A stretch of 64,000 nt of DNA from DASWJZ01 sp963814905. Its GTDB lineage: Bacteria; Pseudomonadota; Alphaproteobacteria; Rhizobiales; Afifellaceae. Positions 7,099 through 16,559 of the stretch are shown here, piece by piece; position 1 is the stretch's first letter; each line of letters starts with the position of its first letter. The stretch lies in assembly GCA_963814905.1 (NCBI GenBank), contig CAWFEM010000006.1:14861-78860 (forward strand), given 5' to 3'. A program made the translations under genes and the position numbers. The notes under the pieces are model-generated. The model saw nothing but the letters and a program-made list of their open reading frames with translations. It was not told the DNA's origin and ran no database searches.

Positions 7099-9306
7099 AT
7101 GACCTACGAGAATTTCAGCGTCGAGACGAACGGCGACGGCGTCGCGCTCATCACCTGGGACATGCCCGACCGGTCGATGAACGTCTTCACCGTGAAGGCG
7201 ATGGAGGAACTCGCCGCGATCGTCGAAGCCGTCGCCGGCGACGACGCCGTGAAGGGCGCGATCATCCGCTCAGGCAAGAAGGATTTTTCCGGCGGCGCCG
7301 ACATCACCATGATCCACGGGCTTCTGTCCGGCTATCACGCGCGCGCCGGCAAGGACTCCCGCGCGGCGAAGGCGGAGCTGTTCCGGGAATCGCGCCGCAT
7401 GTCGCAGCTTTACCGGCGGCTTGAGACGTGCGGCAAGCCGTTCGTCGTCTGCGTCCAGGGCACGTGCATGGGCGGCGCGACGGAGCTGGCGCTGGCAGCG
7501 CACGGTCGCGTCATGGCCGACGACAGGGCGACGCGGATGGCGCTCCCGGAAGTGAAGATCGGCATCTTCCCCGGCGCCGGCGGCACGCAGCGCGTCATGC
7601 GCATGGCCGACGCGCAGGCCGGGCTTGAATATCTCCTGAAAGGCTCCGGCGCCGACGGCAAGCGCGCCAAGGCGATGAAGCTCGTCGATGAGGTCGTGCC
7701 GCGCGACAAGATGGTGGAGACCGCGAAGGCGATGCTTGCCGCGGGCCTGAAGCCGGTCAAGCCGTGGGACGTGAAGGGATGGAAGCCGGAAGGTGCGGCG
7801 CGCATCTTCTCGCCCGCGGGGTTCCAGCTCTGGCCGGCGGCGAACGCGCTCTATCGCAAGGAGACCTACGACAATTATCCCGGCGCGCGATACCTGCTTC
7901 AATCGGTCTTCGAAGGCCTGCAACTCCCGATGGACCAGGCGCTCACCGTCGAAAGCCGCTACTTCGCGCATGTGATGCAGACGAAGGAAGCGGCGGCGAT
8001 GCTCCGCTCGCTCTTCGTCTCCATGCAGGAGCTGAACAAGGGCGCGCGTCGTCCACCGGCGGAGCCGCAGCGCACGATCAAGAAGCTTGCCGTGCTCGGC
8101 GCCGGCTTCATGGGCGCGGGTATCGCTTATGTCTCCGCGCTCGCCGGCATCGAAGTCGTGCTCCTCGACCGCGACCAGGAGTCCGCCGAGAAGGGCAAGG
8201 CGCATTCCGACAAGCTGAGCGATGGGGCGATGAAACGTGGCGCGATGAATGCGGAAGAGAAGGCCGCGCTTCTCGCCCGCATCCATCCGACGGTGGACTA
8301 CGCCGACATCGCCGGCGTCGATCTCGTGGTCGAAGCCGTGTTCGAGGCGCGCGACGTGAAGGCGGAGGCGACGAAGAACGCCGCGGCGCATCTTGCCGAC
8401 GCGGCGATCTTCGCGTCGAACACCTCGACGCTGCCGATCACCTCGCTGGCGGAGACCTACAAGGACCCGCAGAAATTCATCGGCATCCACTTCTTCTCGC
8501 CCGTCGACCGCATGATGCTGGTTGAGATCATCATGGGGAAGAAGACGAGCGACGCGGCACTTGCCACCGCGCTCGACTTCGTGCGCCAGATCAAGAAGAC
8601 GCCGATCGTCGTCAACGACAGCCGCGGCTTCTACGCCAACCGCTGCGTCATGGCGTATCTGCTCGAAGGCCATCTGATGCTGACGGAAGGCGTGCCGGCG
8701 GCGATGATCGAGAATTGCGCGCGCGCCGCCGGCATGCCGGTCGGCCCTCTTTCCCTGACCGATGAGATCGGCATCGACCTCGCGTGGAAAATCCTGCAGG
8801 CGACGAAGCAGGACGCCGGCACGGAGATCCTGATCGACCCGAAACAGGAGGCTCTGCTCGAGGAACTGGTGGTCAAGCGCGAGCGCTTTGGCCGCAAGAA
8901 CGCAAAAGGCTTTTATGACTATGCCGGCCGCGAGAAATCGCTCTGGCCGGGACTCGCGGAGCTCGCCCCACCGAAGAGCGGCGACGATTTCGATGCGAGC
9001 GAATTGAAGCAGCGGCTCCTCGTCACGCAAGCGCTCGAAGCCTCACGCACTGTTGAAGAAGGAGTCGTCACCGATCCCCGCGAGGCGGATGTCGGCTCCA
9101 TCCTCGGCTTCGGTTTCGCGCCCTATACCGGCGGCACGCTCTCCTACATCGACGGCATGGGCGTGGCGGAGTTCGTTTCGCTGGCGGAACGGCTGGAGGA
9201 AAGGCACGGGCCCCGCTTCCATCCGAACGCACTGCTCTCGGAAATGGCGGCGAAGGGCGAGACGTTCTACACGCGCTTCGCGCCGGCGACGAAGAAGGTC
9301 GCCTGA
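7099..9306 (+). CDS. Bifunctional enoyl-CoA hydratase / 3-hydroxyacyl-CoA dehydrogenase (FadB/FadJ-like)
   Basis: 735 residues, the normal size of the trifunctional FadB alpha subunit. Residues 1-200 form the crotonase domain, with the oxyanion-hole region GGATELALAAHGR and the second glutamate in ALPEVKIGIFPGAGGTQR. The dehydrogenase part starts with a Rossmann NAD-binding motif GAGFMGAGIA near residue 334 and includes IHFFSPVDRMMLVEI, holding the catalytic His. The C-terminal dehydrogenase repeat reaches to about 720. It performs hydration and oxidation of enoyl-CoA and works with the thiolase two genes upstream. GAGAGGCGAGGA lies just before the ATG. Confidence 0.95.
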   Translation: MTYENFSVETNGDGVALITWDMPDRSMNVFTVKAMEELAAIVEAVAGDDAVKGAIIRSGKKDFSGGADITMIHGLLSGYHARAGKDSRAAKAELFRESRRMSQLYRRLETCGKPFVVCVQGTCMGGATELALAAHGRVMADDRATRMALPEVKIGIFPGAGGTQRVMRMADAQAGLEYLLKGSGADGKRAKAMKLVDEVVPRDKMVETAKAMLAAGLKPVKPWDVKGWKPEGAARIFSPAGFQLWPAANALYRKETYDNYPGARYLLQSVFEGLQLPMDQALTVESRYFAHVMQTKEAAAMLRSLFVSMQELNKGARRPPAEPQRTIKKLAVLGAGFMGAGIAYVSALAGIEVVLLDRDQESAEKGKAHSDKLSDGAMKRGAMNAEEKAALLARIHPTVDYADIAGVDLVVEAVFEARDVKAEATKNAAAHLADAAIFASNTSTLPITSLAETYKDPQKFIGIHFFSPVDRMMLVEIIMGKKTSDAALATALDFVRQIKKTPIVVNDSRGFYANRCVMAYLLEGHLMLTEGVPAAMIENCARAAGMPVGPLSLTDEIGIDLAWKILQATKQDAGTEILIDPKQEALLEELVVKRERFGRKNAKGFYDYAGREKSLWPGLAELAPPKSGDDFDASELKQRLLVTQALEASRTVEEGVVTDPREADVGSILGFGFAPYTGGTLSYIDGMGVAEFVSLAERLEERHGPRFHPNALLSEMAAKGETFYTRFAPATKKVA

Positions 9307-9399
9307 GCAAGTTAGTCCCACAATCAACAGGGCGGGCTTTTTCCTCGTTCCAGCACCCTTGAAAAGGACTATATTCCTGCGACGCGGGGAGAAGCGCGC

Positions 9400-10068
9400 A
9401 TGTGGAGCCACGAGTCCGTCTGGGCGGCGATCGACGCGCTTGCAGAGCGCCACGGCCTCAGTTCTTCCGGGCTCGCCAAGAAGGCGGGGCTCGATGCGAC
9501 CGCCTTCAATCCCTCCAAGCGGCACGGTTCCGACAAGCGCCCGCGCTGGCCGTCGACGGAATCGATCGCCAAGGTGCTCGCCGCGACGGGCGAATCGCTG
9601 GAGGGCTTCGTCGGCATCACGCGCACAATGGAGGTGCCGCCGCTGCGTCCGCCCGCGGCGTCCGCCGCATTGGAGGAGCGCTTGCGGCCGGTGCCGGTTC
9701 TCGGCCTCGCGCAGGCAGGCGCCGGCGGGTTCTTCGACGACGGCGGGTTCCCCGCCGGGCAGGGCTGGGACGAGATCGCCTTTCCGGGCCTGAAGGACGA
9801 CGCCGCTTATGCGCTGGAGGTCTCCGGCGATTCCATGATGCCGCTTTACCGCGACGGCGACGTCATCATCGTTTCGCGCTCGGCGCGCATCCGCCGCGGC
9901 GACCGCGTCGTGGTGCGCACCACCGACGGCGAAGTCATGGCGAAGGTCCTGAAGAAGAAGAGCGCGACGGAGATGGAGCTCGGCTCCTTCAACCCGGCGC
10001 ATGCCGACCGCGTCGTGGCCCTGCGTGACGTCGACTGGACGGCGCGCATTCTGTGGGCAAGTCAGTAG
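9400..10068 (+). CDS. S24/LexA-like repressor-protease (helix-turn-helix plus peptidase S24 domain)
   Basis: 222 residues. Residues 1-70 form a Cro/C1-like DNA-binding part (GLSSSGLAKKAGLDATAFN). A linker with an Ala-Gly pair near residue 105 leads to an S24 domain with the nucleophile Ser145 in SGDSMMP and the general base Lys182 in EVMAKVL, so the Ser/Lys dyad is intact. Family members are phage-type or stress repressors inactivated by self-cleavage, but no phage genes are nearby and the gene is flanked by ordinary chromosomal genes. Homologues next to lysK and nuclease-fold genes in Rhizobiales suggest a resident regulator; that is from memory. Targets are unknown. Confidence 0.85.
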   Translation: MWSHESVWAAIDALAERHGLSSSGLAKKAGLDATAFNPSKRHGSDKRPRWPSTESIAKVLAATGESLEGFVGITRTMEVPPLRPPAASAALEERLRPVPVLGLAQAGAGGFFDDGGFPAGQGWDEIAFPGLKDDAAYALEVSGDSMMPLYRDGDVIIVSRSARIRRGDRVVVRTTDGEVMAKVLKKKSATEMELGSFNPAHADRVVALRDVDWTARILWASQ

Positions 10069-10124
10069 CCGCGAAACCATTACCAGCGCTGGACATTCCC
10101 GCCCGGCCGCGCATCATCGCCAAG

Positions 10125-10886
10125 ATGATTCGCGCATTCGCGCTTGCGCTCCTCTGCTTCGGCTCGTTCGCCGCGGTCTATTCGGCCCTGGCGCCGGACG
10201 ACCGGGAGGTCGTTGCGCCGGAAACCGTCGGCTCGATTTCCCCCGCCGCGCACGCTGATTCCGCCACTCCCGCCGAGGTTTTATCGCCCAGCGACGACGT
10301 GGCGTTTGCGCTGCGTACGAACACCGAGCCGCGTGTCGCCGCCGCCGACCAGGTCCCGGCGGCCCAACCTGTCCGCAACGTCACGCCGGACGATATGACC
10401 GCGCCGCCGCCGGTCACCGCGCCGCTGACGCGCGTCGATCCGCCGCCCGGCGAAAGCCCCGCGCCACCTGAGAAGGCGCGTACGGCGCGGCTCTTCAATC
10501 CGGTCATCGTGTCGGCCGGAACGATCAAGGCGAACGACAAGACGATCCGCATCGCCGGCGTCGCGCTGACGGAGATCGACGCGACATGCGGCGATGGCGC
10601 GAGCGCATGGCCGTGCGGGCGCGTGGCGCGAGCGGCGCTCAGGCGCTTCGTGCGCGGCCGCGCCATCGAATGCCGGATCCCGGAAGGGGCGGACGCGATA
10701 CCCGATCCCGCGACATGCCTCGTGGCGGGCGACGACATCGCCGAATGGCTCGTCGCGCAAGGCTGGGCGAAGCGGAACGGCGACACCTATGCCAAGGCGG
10801 CGAAGGCGGCGGAGGATGACGGGCGCGGACTTTACAGTCCCACGCGCCCCGACGTTCAGGTCGAAGAGGTCGCCGAGCGGCGTTGA
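10125..10886 (+). CDS. Exported thermonuclease (SNase)-like protein
   Basis: 253 residues from the ATG at 10125, beginning with a clear signal peptide (MIRAFALALLCFGSFAAVYS). A Pro/Ala-rich linker reaches to about residue 135. Residues 145-245 match the staphylococcal nuclease fold (KTIRIAGVALTE, then AEWLVAQGWA and DDGRGLYSP). The classical catalytic Arg/Glu/Arg set is not obvious, so activity is uncertain. A GTG at 10053, overlapping the S24 gene by 16 bp, is an alternative start but would place 24 residues before the signal peptide. It overlaps the convergent lysK stop by 31 bp. Confidence 0.75.
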   Translation: MIRAFALALLCFGSFAAVYSALAPDDREVVAPETVGSISPAAHADSATPAEVLSPSDDVAFALRTNTEPRVAAADQVPAAQPVRNVTPDDMTAPPPVTAPLTRVDPPPGESPAPPEKARTARLFNPVIVSAGTIKANDKTIRIAGVALTEIDATCGDGASAWPCGRVARAALRRFVRGRAIECRIPEGADAIPDPATCLVAGDDIAEWLVAQGWAKRNGDTYAKAAKAAEDDGRGLYSPTRPDVQVEEVAERR

Positions 10887-12517
10887 GACAGCGCGCCGTC
10901 GAGCGCCTTCGCGATCAGCGCGCGCGTCTCCGGAATCCCGTAGATCGCCACGAACGAGCCGAAGCGCGGACCCCGCTCCTGGCCGAGCAGAAGCTCGTAG
11001 AGCGTCGCGAACCAGGTGAGCGCCACGCCCGGCCGCTCGCCGGCTTCCTTGGGCGGCGTCTGATAGCGCTCAAAGGCGCGCCCGACGTCATAGACCGCGG
11101 CCTGGATCGTCTCCGCGTCGGCATCCGCGGGGAGCGCGGCAAGCGTGGCGTCGAGGGCGCGCAGCGCATCGCTTTCCACCTCGTCGGGCGCGCGGAAACG
11201 CTTCGTCGGCTTCACGAAGTCGTGGTAGTAGCGCACCGCGTAATGGACGAGGCGATCGAGCGCCGGCTCGGTCTCCTTCGTCACGCCGGGACGATGGCGC
11301 GTGATGAAGCCCCAGAGGATATCCGCGTCCTCGGTGTTCGACGCGCTTGCCAGATTCAAGAGCATGGAGAACGGCACCGGTATCGACTCGTCGGGCGGAT
11401 GGCCGGAGTGGATGTGCCAGATCGGATTCGACAGCCGCGCCGCCGCGTCCTGGCGCGGATAGGCGTCGAGGAACTGATAGTAGTCGTCGACGGCGCGCGG
11501 GATCACGTCGAAATAGAGCCGCTTCGCCGCCCTCGGCTTCTGGAACATGAAGAGCGAAAGGCTCTCCGGCGAGGCGTAGGAGAGCCATTGCTCGATCGTC
11601 AGGCCGTTCCCCTTCGACTTGGAAATCTTCTGGCCGTTCTCGTCGAGGAAGAGCTCGTAGTTGAAGCCGTCGGGCGGCGTGCCGCCGAGCGCCTTGCAGA
11701 CCTTCGAGGACAGCGTGACGGAATCGATCAGGTCCTTGCCCGACATCTCGTAGTCGACGCCGAGCGCCACCCAGCGAAGCGCCCAGTCCGCCTTCCACTG
11801 GCACTTGACGCGGCCGCCGGTGACCGGCGTCGTCACCTCCTCGCCGGTCTCCGGATCGATGTAGGTGATGGTGCCGGCCTCCACGTCACGCGCGACCGTC
11901 GGCACCTGCAGCACGATGCCGCTCCGCGGGCTGATCGGCAGGAAGGGCGAATAGGTGGCGCGGCGCTCGGGCCCGAGCGTCGGCAGGATGATCGCCTTCA
12001 CCGCGTCATAGGCTGCAAGCATCTTCAGGAGCGTCGCGTCGAAGCGGCCGGAGCGATAGGTCTCCGTCGCGCTCATGAACTCGTACTCGAAGCCGAAGCG
12101 GTCGAGGAAGGCTCTGAGGCGCGCATTGTTGCCGGCGCCGAAGGAGGGATAGTCGTCGGTGAAGGGGTCGGGAACCTCCGTCAGCGGCTTGCCGAGAAAG
12201 GCCATCAGCTTTTCCGGATTGGGCACGTTGTCGGGCACCTTCCTGAGCCCGTCCATGTCGTCGGAGAAGCAGACGAGACGCGTCGGCACGCTGTCGTTCG
12301 TCAGAACGCGGAAGGCGTGGCGCACCATCGCGGTGCGCGCCACTTCGCCGAATGTGCCGATATGCGGCAGGCCGGAGGGGCCGTAGCCGGTCTCGAACAG
12401 GATCTCGCCGGTTGAGCCCTTGCGCTCCCAGCGGGAGACGAGCTTCCTCGCCTCCTCGAAGGGCCAGGCCTTGGAGACGCGCGCGGCTTCGAGCCATTCG
12501 GCCGGAAATTCACTCAT
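10856..12517 (-). CDS. lysK: Lysyl-tRNA synthetase, class I
   Basis: 553 residues from the ATG at 12517; the open frame extends further upstream but those residues are Arg-rich and unlike the family. Class I signatures are present: the HIGH-type motif PHIGTFGE at residues 51-58 and the KMSKS-type motif KISKSKGN near residue 297. It charges tRNA-Lys in the cytoplasm. Class I LysRS is common in Archaea and in many Alphaproteobacteria, replacing the class II enzyme, and so supports the taxonomic reading. The 3' end overlaps the nuclease-like gene in a convergent arrangement. Confidence 0.95.
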   Translation of the reverse strand: MSEFPAEWLEAARVSKAWPFEEARKLVSRWERKGSTGEILFETGYGPSGLPHIGTFGEVARTAMVRHAFRVLTNDSVPTRLVCFSDDMDGLRKVPDNVPNPEKLMAFLGKPLTEVPDPFTDDYPSFGAGNNARLRAFLDRFGFEYEFMSATETYRSGRFDATLLKMLAAYDAVKAIILPTLGPERRATYSPFLPISPRSGIVLQVPTVARDVEAGTITYIDPETGEEVTTPVTGGRVKCQWKADWALRWVALGVDYEMSGKDLIDSVTLSSKVCKALGGTPPDGFNYELFLDENGQKISKSKGNGLTIEQWLSYASPESLSLFMFQKPRAAKRLYFDVIPRAVDDYYQFLDAYPRQDAAARLSNPIWHIHSGHPPDESIPVPFSMLLNLASASNTEDADILWGFITRHRPGVTKETEPALDRLVHYAVRYYHDFVKPTKRFRAPDEVESDALRALDATLAALPADADAETIQAAVYDVGRAFERYQTPPKEAGERPGVALTWFATLYELLLGQERGPRFGSFVAIYGIPETRALIAKALDGALSQRRSATSST

Positions 12518-12711
12518 GACCTTCAATGATTTAGGGCGCCGCTTCCCGCGGGCCGCGCGGACCTTAGTCGCCGCTTCATATGGAATCAATAAAACGCGGG
12601 CGGAACGGTAACTGCCGGCCGGCGCGTTCATGACGATCGGTCGACGGCGTTGCGCGAGCCGGGCTCGCCGCAATAGCATCCGCGGGTGGCAAGCCTTGGG
12701 AGACTGAATTG

Positions 12712-13533
12712 ATGCGATCGAACGGGTTGCGCGTCCTGGTTCTGGTGGCCTTCCTGGGCCTGGGTATCGGGCCCGCATCAGCCGCCGCCAAGTGCGGCGA
12801 CGATTCGTCGGGGTTCAAGACCTGGGTGAAATCCTTCAAGGCGGACGCGGAAGCCAACGGTATCTCATCACGTACCGTTAACGCCGCGCTGAGCGGCGTG
12901 AGCTACAGCACCGCCACCATCCGGCTCGACCGCAACCAGAAGGTCTTCAAGCAGAGCTTTGAGCAGTTTTCCGGCCGCATGATCCCGCCGCGCATGGGAC
13001 GGGCGAAGAGCCAGCTCAAGAAGAACGCCCGCGTGCTCGCAGCGATCGAGAAGCAGTTCGGCGTGCCGAAGGAGGTGGTCGTCGCGATCTGGGGACTGGA
13101 GACGGATTTCGGCGCGGTCGGCACGCAGAAGGTTTCCGTCATCAGCGCGGTGGCGACGCTCGCCTATGACTGCCGGCGCGCGGATTTCTTCCGCGGGCAG
13201 CTCATCGACGCGCTGCGTGTCATCGAGCGCGGCGACCTGACGCCAGCGCAGATGGTCGGCGGGCTGCACGGCGAGATCGGGCAGACGCAGTTTCTGCCGT
13301 CCTCCTACGCCGCTTTCGCGGTCGACTTCGACGGCAATGGGCACGCGGACCTGATCCACTCGACCTCCGACGTGCTTGCCTCAACGGCGAACTATCTGCG
13401 CGGCCATGGCTGGAAGACGGGCGCCGACTGGATGCCGGGCAAGCCCAACTTCGCCGTGATCAAAGAGTGGAACAAGTCCGACGTCTATTCGCGCACGGTG
13501 GCGGAGTTCGCGCGACGGCTGGCGGCAGGGTAA
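12712..13533 (+). CDS. Lytic murein transglycosylase (MltB type)
   Basis: 273 residues from the ATG at 12712, after a GGGAGA ribosome site. An N-terminal signal peptide (LRVLVLVAFLGLGIGPASAAA) directs export. The SLT_2 domain covers about residues 30-270 and contains the catalytic Glu130 in IWGLETDFGAVGT, plus the GEIGQTQFLPSSY substrate-cleft motif. It cleaves peptidoglycan glycan strands, leaving 1,6-anhydro ends. There is no lipobox, so it is probably soluble in the periplasm rather than an outer-membrane lipoprotein like E. coli MltB. It is divergent from lysK. Confidence 0.9.
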   Translation: MRSNGLRVLVLVAFLGLGIGPASAAAKCGDDSSGFKTWVKSFKADAEANGISSRTVNAALSGVSYSTATIRLDRNQKVFKQSFEQFSGRMIPPRMGRAKSQLKKNARVLAAIEKQFGVPKEVVVAIWGLETDFGAVGTQKVSVISAVATLAYDCRRADFFRGQLIDALRVIERGDLTPAQMVGGLHGEIGQTQFLPSSYAAFAVDFDGNGHADLIHSTSDVLASTANYLRGHGWKTGADWMPGKPNFAVIKEWNKSDVYSRTVAEFARRLAAG

Positions 13534-13590
13534 GGCGCGGCAAGCGTCCCAAGGAACGGTTGCCGCCCGCCGACAAAGCAACGGACTGGA

Positions 13591-13611
13591 TTGCCGGATC
13601 AAGTCCGGCAA
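13591..13611. repeat. REP-like palindrome between convergent genes
   Basis: TTGCCGGA-TCAAG-TCCGGCAA is a perfect 8-bp inverted repeat with a 5-nt loop, set in a context (ACTGGATTGCCGG...GCAATGACGACGG) that resembles a widespread intergenic repeat of Rhizobiales. It lies between the convergent transglycosylase and solute-binding genes, where it may also act as a bidirectional terminator. Confidence 0.65.
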
Positions 13612-13644
13612 TGACGACGGAGGAAAGGCGTCGAGGCCCTTCGT

Positions 13645-14571
13645 TCAGAACAGGCTCACCGGGAAATAGCGGAGATAAAGCTCTTCGTAGGTGCCGGCGC
13701 GGTAGACCTCGCGCAACGCGTAGTCGATGGCGAATTTGAGCCCGCGATCCTCCGCCTTCATGACGATGGCGAGCCCGGCGCCGAAATAGCCGTCGTCGAG
13801 ATAGGCGCCGCCGGCGAAGCGGCAGCAATCCTCCGACTGCCCGCCGTTCAGCCAGAAGGCGAGGCTCAGCGCGTCGCCGAAGACGGCGTCGACCTTGCCC
13901 TCCTTCAGGAGATCGAGCAGCGCCCCCATGCGCTTGAAGCAGATGACGTGCATCTCGGGAAAGAACTTCGCGAGATAGGCGGCGTGGGCGGATTCGCACA
14001 CCGCGCCGACATAGCCGGTAGGCACCGGCGGGCCGGGATTGAAGTTCGTCTCCTTGCGGGCGACGAAGCGGCCGGGAATCTTCAGATAGGCCTGGCTCGA
14101 GATCAGCCCTTCGGCGGGCGCCTTCTCCACGTCGAAGCCGGCGATGATGGCGTTGCCGGTGCCGTCCTTCAGGCCGCCCACCAGGGTATCGAAGGGGCGC
14201 GTCTGGATCGCGCATTGGACCTTCAGGACGGAGCAGATCGCCTGCGCGAGGTCGACGTCGAAGCCGATCAGGATGCCGCGCCGGTCGCGGAACGAGAACG
14301 GCGGGAAGTCGTCCGTCGTCAGAAAGCGGATCGCGCCGATCTCCTCCGCGGAGGGGCGCTCGATGCGGGCGCGCGGATCCCAGAAGTTCGGGACGACGAC
14401 GGCCTCGCCGGGCGCGACCGCGGGCGGCGGCGAGGAGTCGGGTGACGAAGCGGGCGGCTCTGCAAGCGGCGCCTGCGCCATAGCGTGCGGCGGGATGAGC
14501 AGAGCCAGAAAGAGCGCGGCGAGGACGATGAGACGCAAGGATCGGTTCCGAGGATTCGCGAAGCGTCGCAT
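13645..14571 (-). CDS. Periplasmic solute-binding protein, family 3
   Basis: 308 residues with a signal peptide (LIVLAALFLALLIPPHAMAQA) and a Pro/Ser-rich linker at 33-55. Residues 80-305 form a bacterial family 3 binding fold: IRFLTTDDFPPFSFRDRRGILIGFDVDLAQAI at its start is the classic polar-amino-acid binding protein N-terminus. No permease or ATPase is adjacent, so it is an orphan binder, or works with a transporter elsewhere or as a sensor. Related orphan proteins occur near methanol or quinoprotein genes, but no such partner is present here. The ligand is unknown. Confidence 0.85.
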   Translation of the reverse strand: MRRFANPRNRSLRLIVLAALFLALLIPPHAMAQAPLAEPPASSPDSSPPPAVAPGEAVVVPNFWDPRARIERPSAEEIGAIRFLTTDDFPPFSFRDRRGILIGFDVDLAQAICSVLKVQCAIQTRPFDTLVGGLKDGTGNAIIAGFDVEKAPAEGLISSQAYLKIPGRFVARKETNFNPGPPVPTGYVGAVCESAHAAYLAKFFPEMHVICFKRMGALLDLLKEGKVDAVFGDALSLAFWLNGGQSEDCCRFAGGAYLDDGYFGAGLAIVMKAEDRGLKFAIDYALREVYRAGTYEELYLRYFPVSLF

Positions 14572-14627
14572 TGTCGCCCGTTCTCCCCTAAACGGGAAGA
14601 GCGGAAGCGAAAGCCCAAGGAGGAGAC

Positions 14628-15233
14628 GTGCTCGACGGCGTGGCCCGGCGGCTGATCGTGCCCTCGCTCGACCGGCTCGGGCGCAGGCTCGCGCGCGCCG
14701 GCGTCAAGGCCGATCACGTAACCTGGGCGGGATTTGCGATCGGGCTTGCGGCGGCAGCGGCGATCGTAGCGCGGCTTTACGCAATCGGGCTGGTGCTCAT
14801 TCTTGTGAGCCGTCTTTGCGACGGGCTCGACGGGGCGGTGGCACGGGCAAGCGTCAAGACCGACCGCGGCGGCTTCCTCGACATCGTGCTCGACTTCGCC
14901 TTCTACGGCGCGATCCCGCTCGCCTTCGTCATCGCCGATCCTGCCGCGAACGGCGTCGCCGGCGCGGTGCTGCTCTTCGCCTTCTACGCCAACGGCGCGA
15001 GCTTCCTCGCCTATGCGGTGATGGCGGAGAAGCGTGGACTGAACGCCAATCCGCGCGGAGAAAAATCGCTCTATTTCACCACCGGGCTCGCCGAGGCGAG
15101 CGAGACGATCATCGTCTTCGTGCTCTTCTGCCTCTTCCCCGGTGCATTCGCGCCGCTCGCCTATATCTTCGCGGCGATGACGGCGATCACCACCGCCGCG
15201 CGGGTTTGGCTCGCCTATGCGACGTTCGACTGA
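14628..15233 (+). CDS. CDP-alcohol phosphatidyltransferase family protein
   Basis: 201 residues starting at GTG with a strong AAGGAGGAG site just upstream. The family active-site motif is complete: DGLDGAVAR followed by the G...D...D part in GGFLDIVLD, about residues 65-88. Five or so hydrophobic segments surround it. The enzyme transfers a phosphatidyl group from CDP-diacylglycerol to an alcohol, or a related reaction, at the inner membrane. Which alcohol cannot be told from the motif. It is divergent from the solute-binding gene and convergent with metZ. Confidence 0.85.
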   Translation: MLDGVARRLIVPSLDRLGRRLARAGVKADHVTWAGFAIGLAAAAAIVARLYAIGLVLILVSRLCDGLDGAVARASVKTDRGGFLDIVLDFAFYGAIPLAFVIADPAANGVAGAVLLFAFYANGASFLAYAVMAEKRGLNANPRGEKSLYFTTGLAEASETIIVFVLFCLFPGAFAPLAYIFAAMTAITTAARVWLAYATFD

Positions 15234-15253
15234 AGCGGCGACAACGCCGCCAG

Positions 15254-15276
15254 CCTCCCCCTTGCGGGGAGGTTAC
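15254..15276. repeat. Single REP-like hairpin
   Basis: CCTCCCC-CTTGC-GGGGAGG with a following TTAC is a 7-bp stem between two convergent stops. It is nearly identical to one arm of the nested repeat at 16746-16898, so it belongs to the same repeat family, and may act as a terminator. Confidence 0.65.
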
Positions 15277-15293
15277 TGCGCCGCGACCGTGGT

Positions 15294-16529
15294 CTACGCC
15301 GAGACCGCGCGAAGCGTCGGCGTCTTCAGGGCCGCGTCGAGCGCCTGGGTCAGGTCCTCGGCGAGGTCGAGCGGATCCTCCAGGCCGACGGAGAACCGGA
15401 CCAGGCCGTCGCCGATCCCAAGTGCGGCGCGCTCCTCCTCCTTCAGCCGCTGATGCGTCGTCGTCGCCGGATGCGTGACGAGGCTCTTGGCGTCGCCGAG
15501 ATTGTTGGAGATCTTCACGACCTGAAGCGCGCGCAGCACGTCGAAGGCGCCGCGCTTGCCGCCCTTCACGTCGAAAGAGATCATGGTGCCGCCGGACGTC
15601 ATCTGCCGCGCGGCCAGCGCCTGCTGCGGGTGGCTCGCATGGCCCGGATAGTAGATGCGCTCCACCGCCGGATGCCCGGCCAGCGCATCGGCGAGCTGTG
15701 CTGCCGACTGCGCCTGCCGCGTGACCCGCACCTCCAGGGTCTCCAGCGCCTTCAGGAGCACCCAGGCGTTGAAGGGGCTGAGCGAAGGCCCGGTGTGCTT
15801 CAGATAGGGGAAAAGCTTCTCCTCGATCCATTCCTCGTCGGAAAGCACGATCCCGCCGAGGCAACGGCCCTGCCCGTCGATATGCTTGGTGGCGGAATAG
15901 ACGACGGTATGCGCGCCAAGCTCCAGCGGCCGCTGGAAGAGCGGCGTGGAGAAGACGTTGTCGACGACAAGCCGCGCGTTCGCCGCGCGCGCGATCTTCG
16001 CGACGGCGGCGATGTCGATCAATTCGAGCGTCGGGTTGGAAGGGCTTTCCAGGAAGAACGCCTTCGTCTCCGGCCGGACCGCCTTCTCCCACGCGGCGTT
16101 GTCGCGCCCGTCGATCAGCGTCGAGGAGATGCCCAAGCGCGGCAGCAGCGTGCCGATCACGTAGTCGCAGGAGCCGAAAAGCGCGCGCGACGCGAGCACG
16201 TGGTCGCCGGCCTTCAGATCGCAGAGGAGCGAGGCGGTGACGGCGGCCATGCCGCTCGCAACCGCACGCGAGGCTTCCGCGCCTTCAAGCAGGCACATGC
16301 GCTCCTCGAACATGGCGACGGTCGGATTGGCGTAGCGCGAATAGACGAAGCCCGGATCGTCACCCTTGAAGCGCGCTTCCGCGGCTTCCGCATCGGGGTA
16401 GACGAAGCCCTGGGTCAGGAACAGCGCCTCGGACGTTTCGGCGAATTGCGAGCGCATTGCGCCGCCATGCACCAGCTCGGTGGCGGGACGGTAGCGCTTC
16501 CCTCGCTTGTCGTTCGGCTCTTTTGCCAT
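15294..16529 (-). CDS. metZ: O-succinylhomoserine sulfhydrylase
   Basis: 411 residues from the ATG at 16529 (MAKEPNDKRGKRYRP); the longer frame runs into the leader RNA. It is a PLP enzyme of the Cys/Met-metabolism family, with the Schiff-base Lys215 in YSATKHIDGQGR and the characteristic RYANPTVAMFEERMCLLEG block near residues 65-85. It makes homocysteine from O-succinylhomoserine and sulfide, in direct sulfhydrylation. The SAM-II riboswitch and terminator in its leader show repression by S-adenosylmethionine. Confidence 0.93.
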   Translation of the reverse strand: MAKEPNDKRGKRYRPATELVHGGAMRSQFAETSEALFLTQGFVYPDAEAAEARFKGDDPGFVYSRYANPTVAMFEERMCLLEGAEASRAVASGMAAVTASLLCDLKAGDHVLASRALFGSCDYVIGTLLPRLGISSTLIDGRDNAAWEKAVRPETKAFFLESPSNPTLELIDIAAVAKIARAANARLVVDNVFSTPLFQRPLELGAHTVVYSATKHIDGQGRCLGGIVLSDEEWIEEKLFPYLKHTGPSLSPFNAWVLLKALETLEVRVTRQAQSAAQLADALAGHPAVERIYYPGHASHPQQALAARQMTSGGTMISFDVKGGKRGAFDVLRALQVVKISNNLGDAKSLVTHPATTTHQRLKEEERAALGIGDGLVRFSVGLEDPLDLAEDLTQALDAALKTPTLRAVSA

Positions 16530-16559
16530 GGCGGAAACCTCCAACAGAAACCCGACAAC

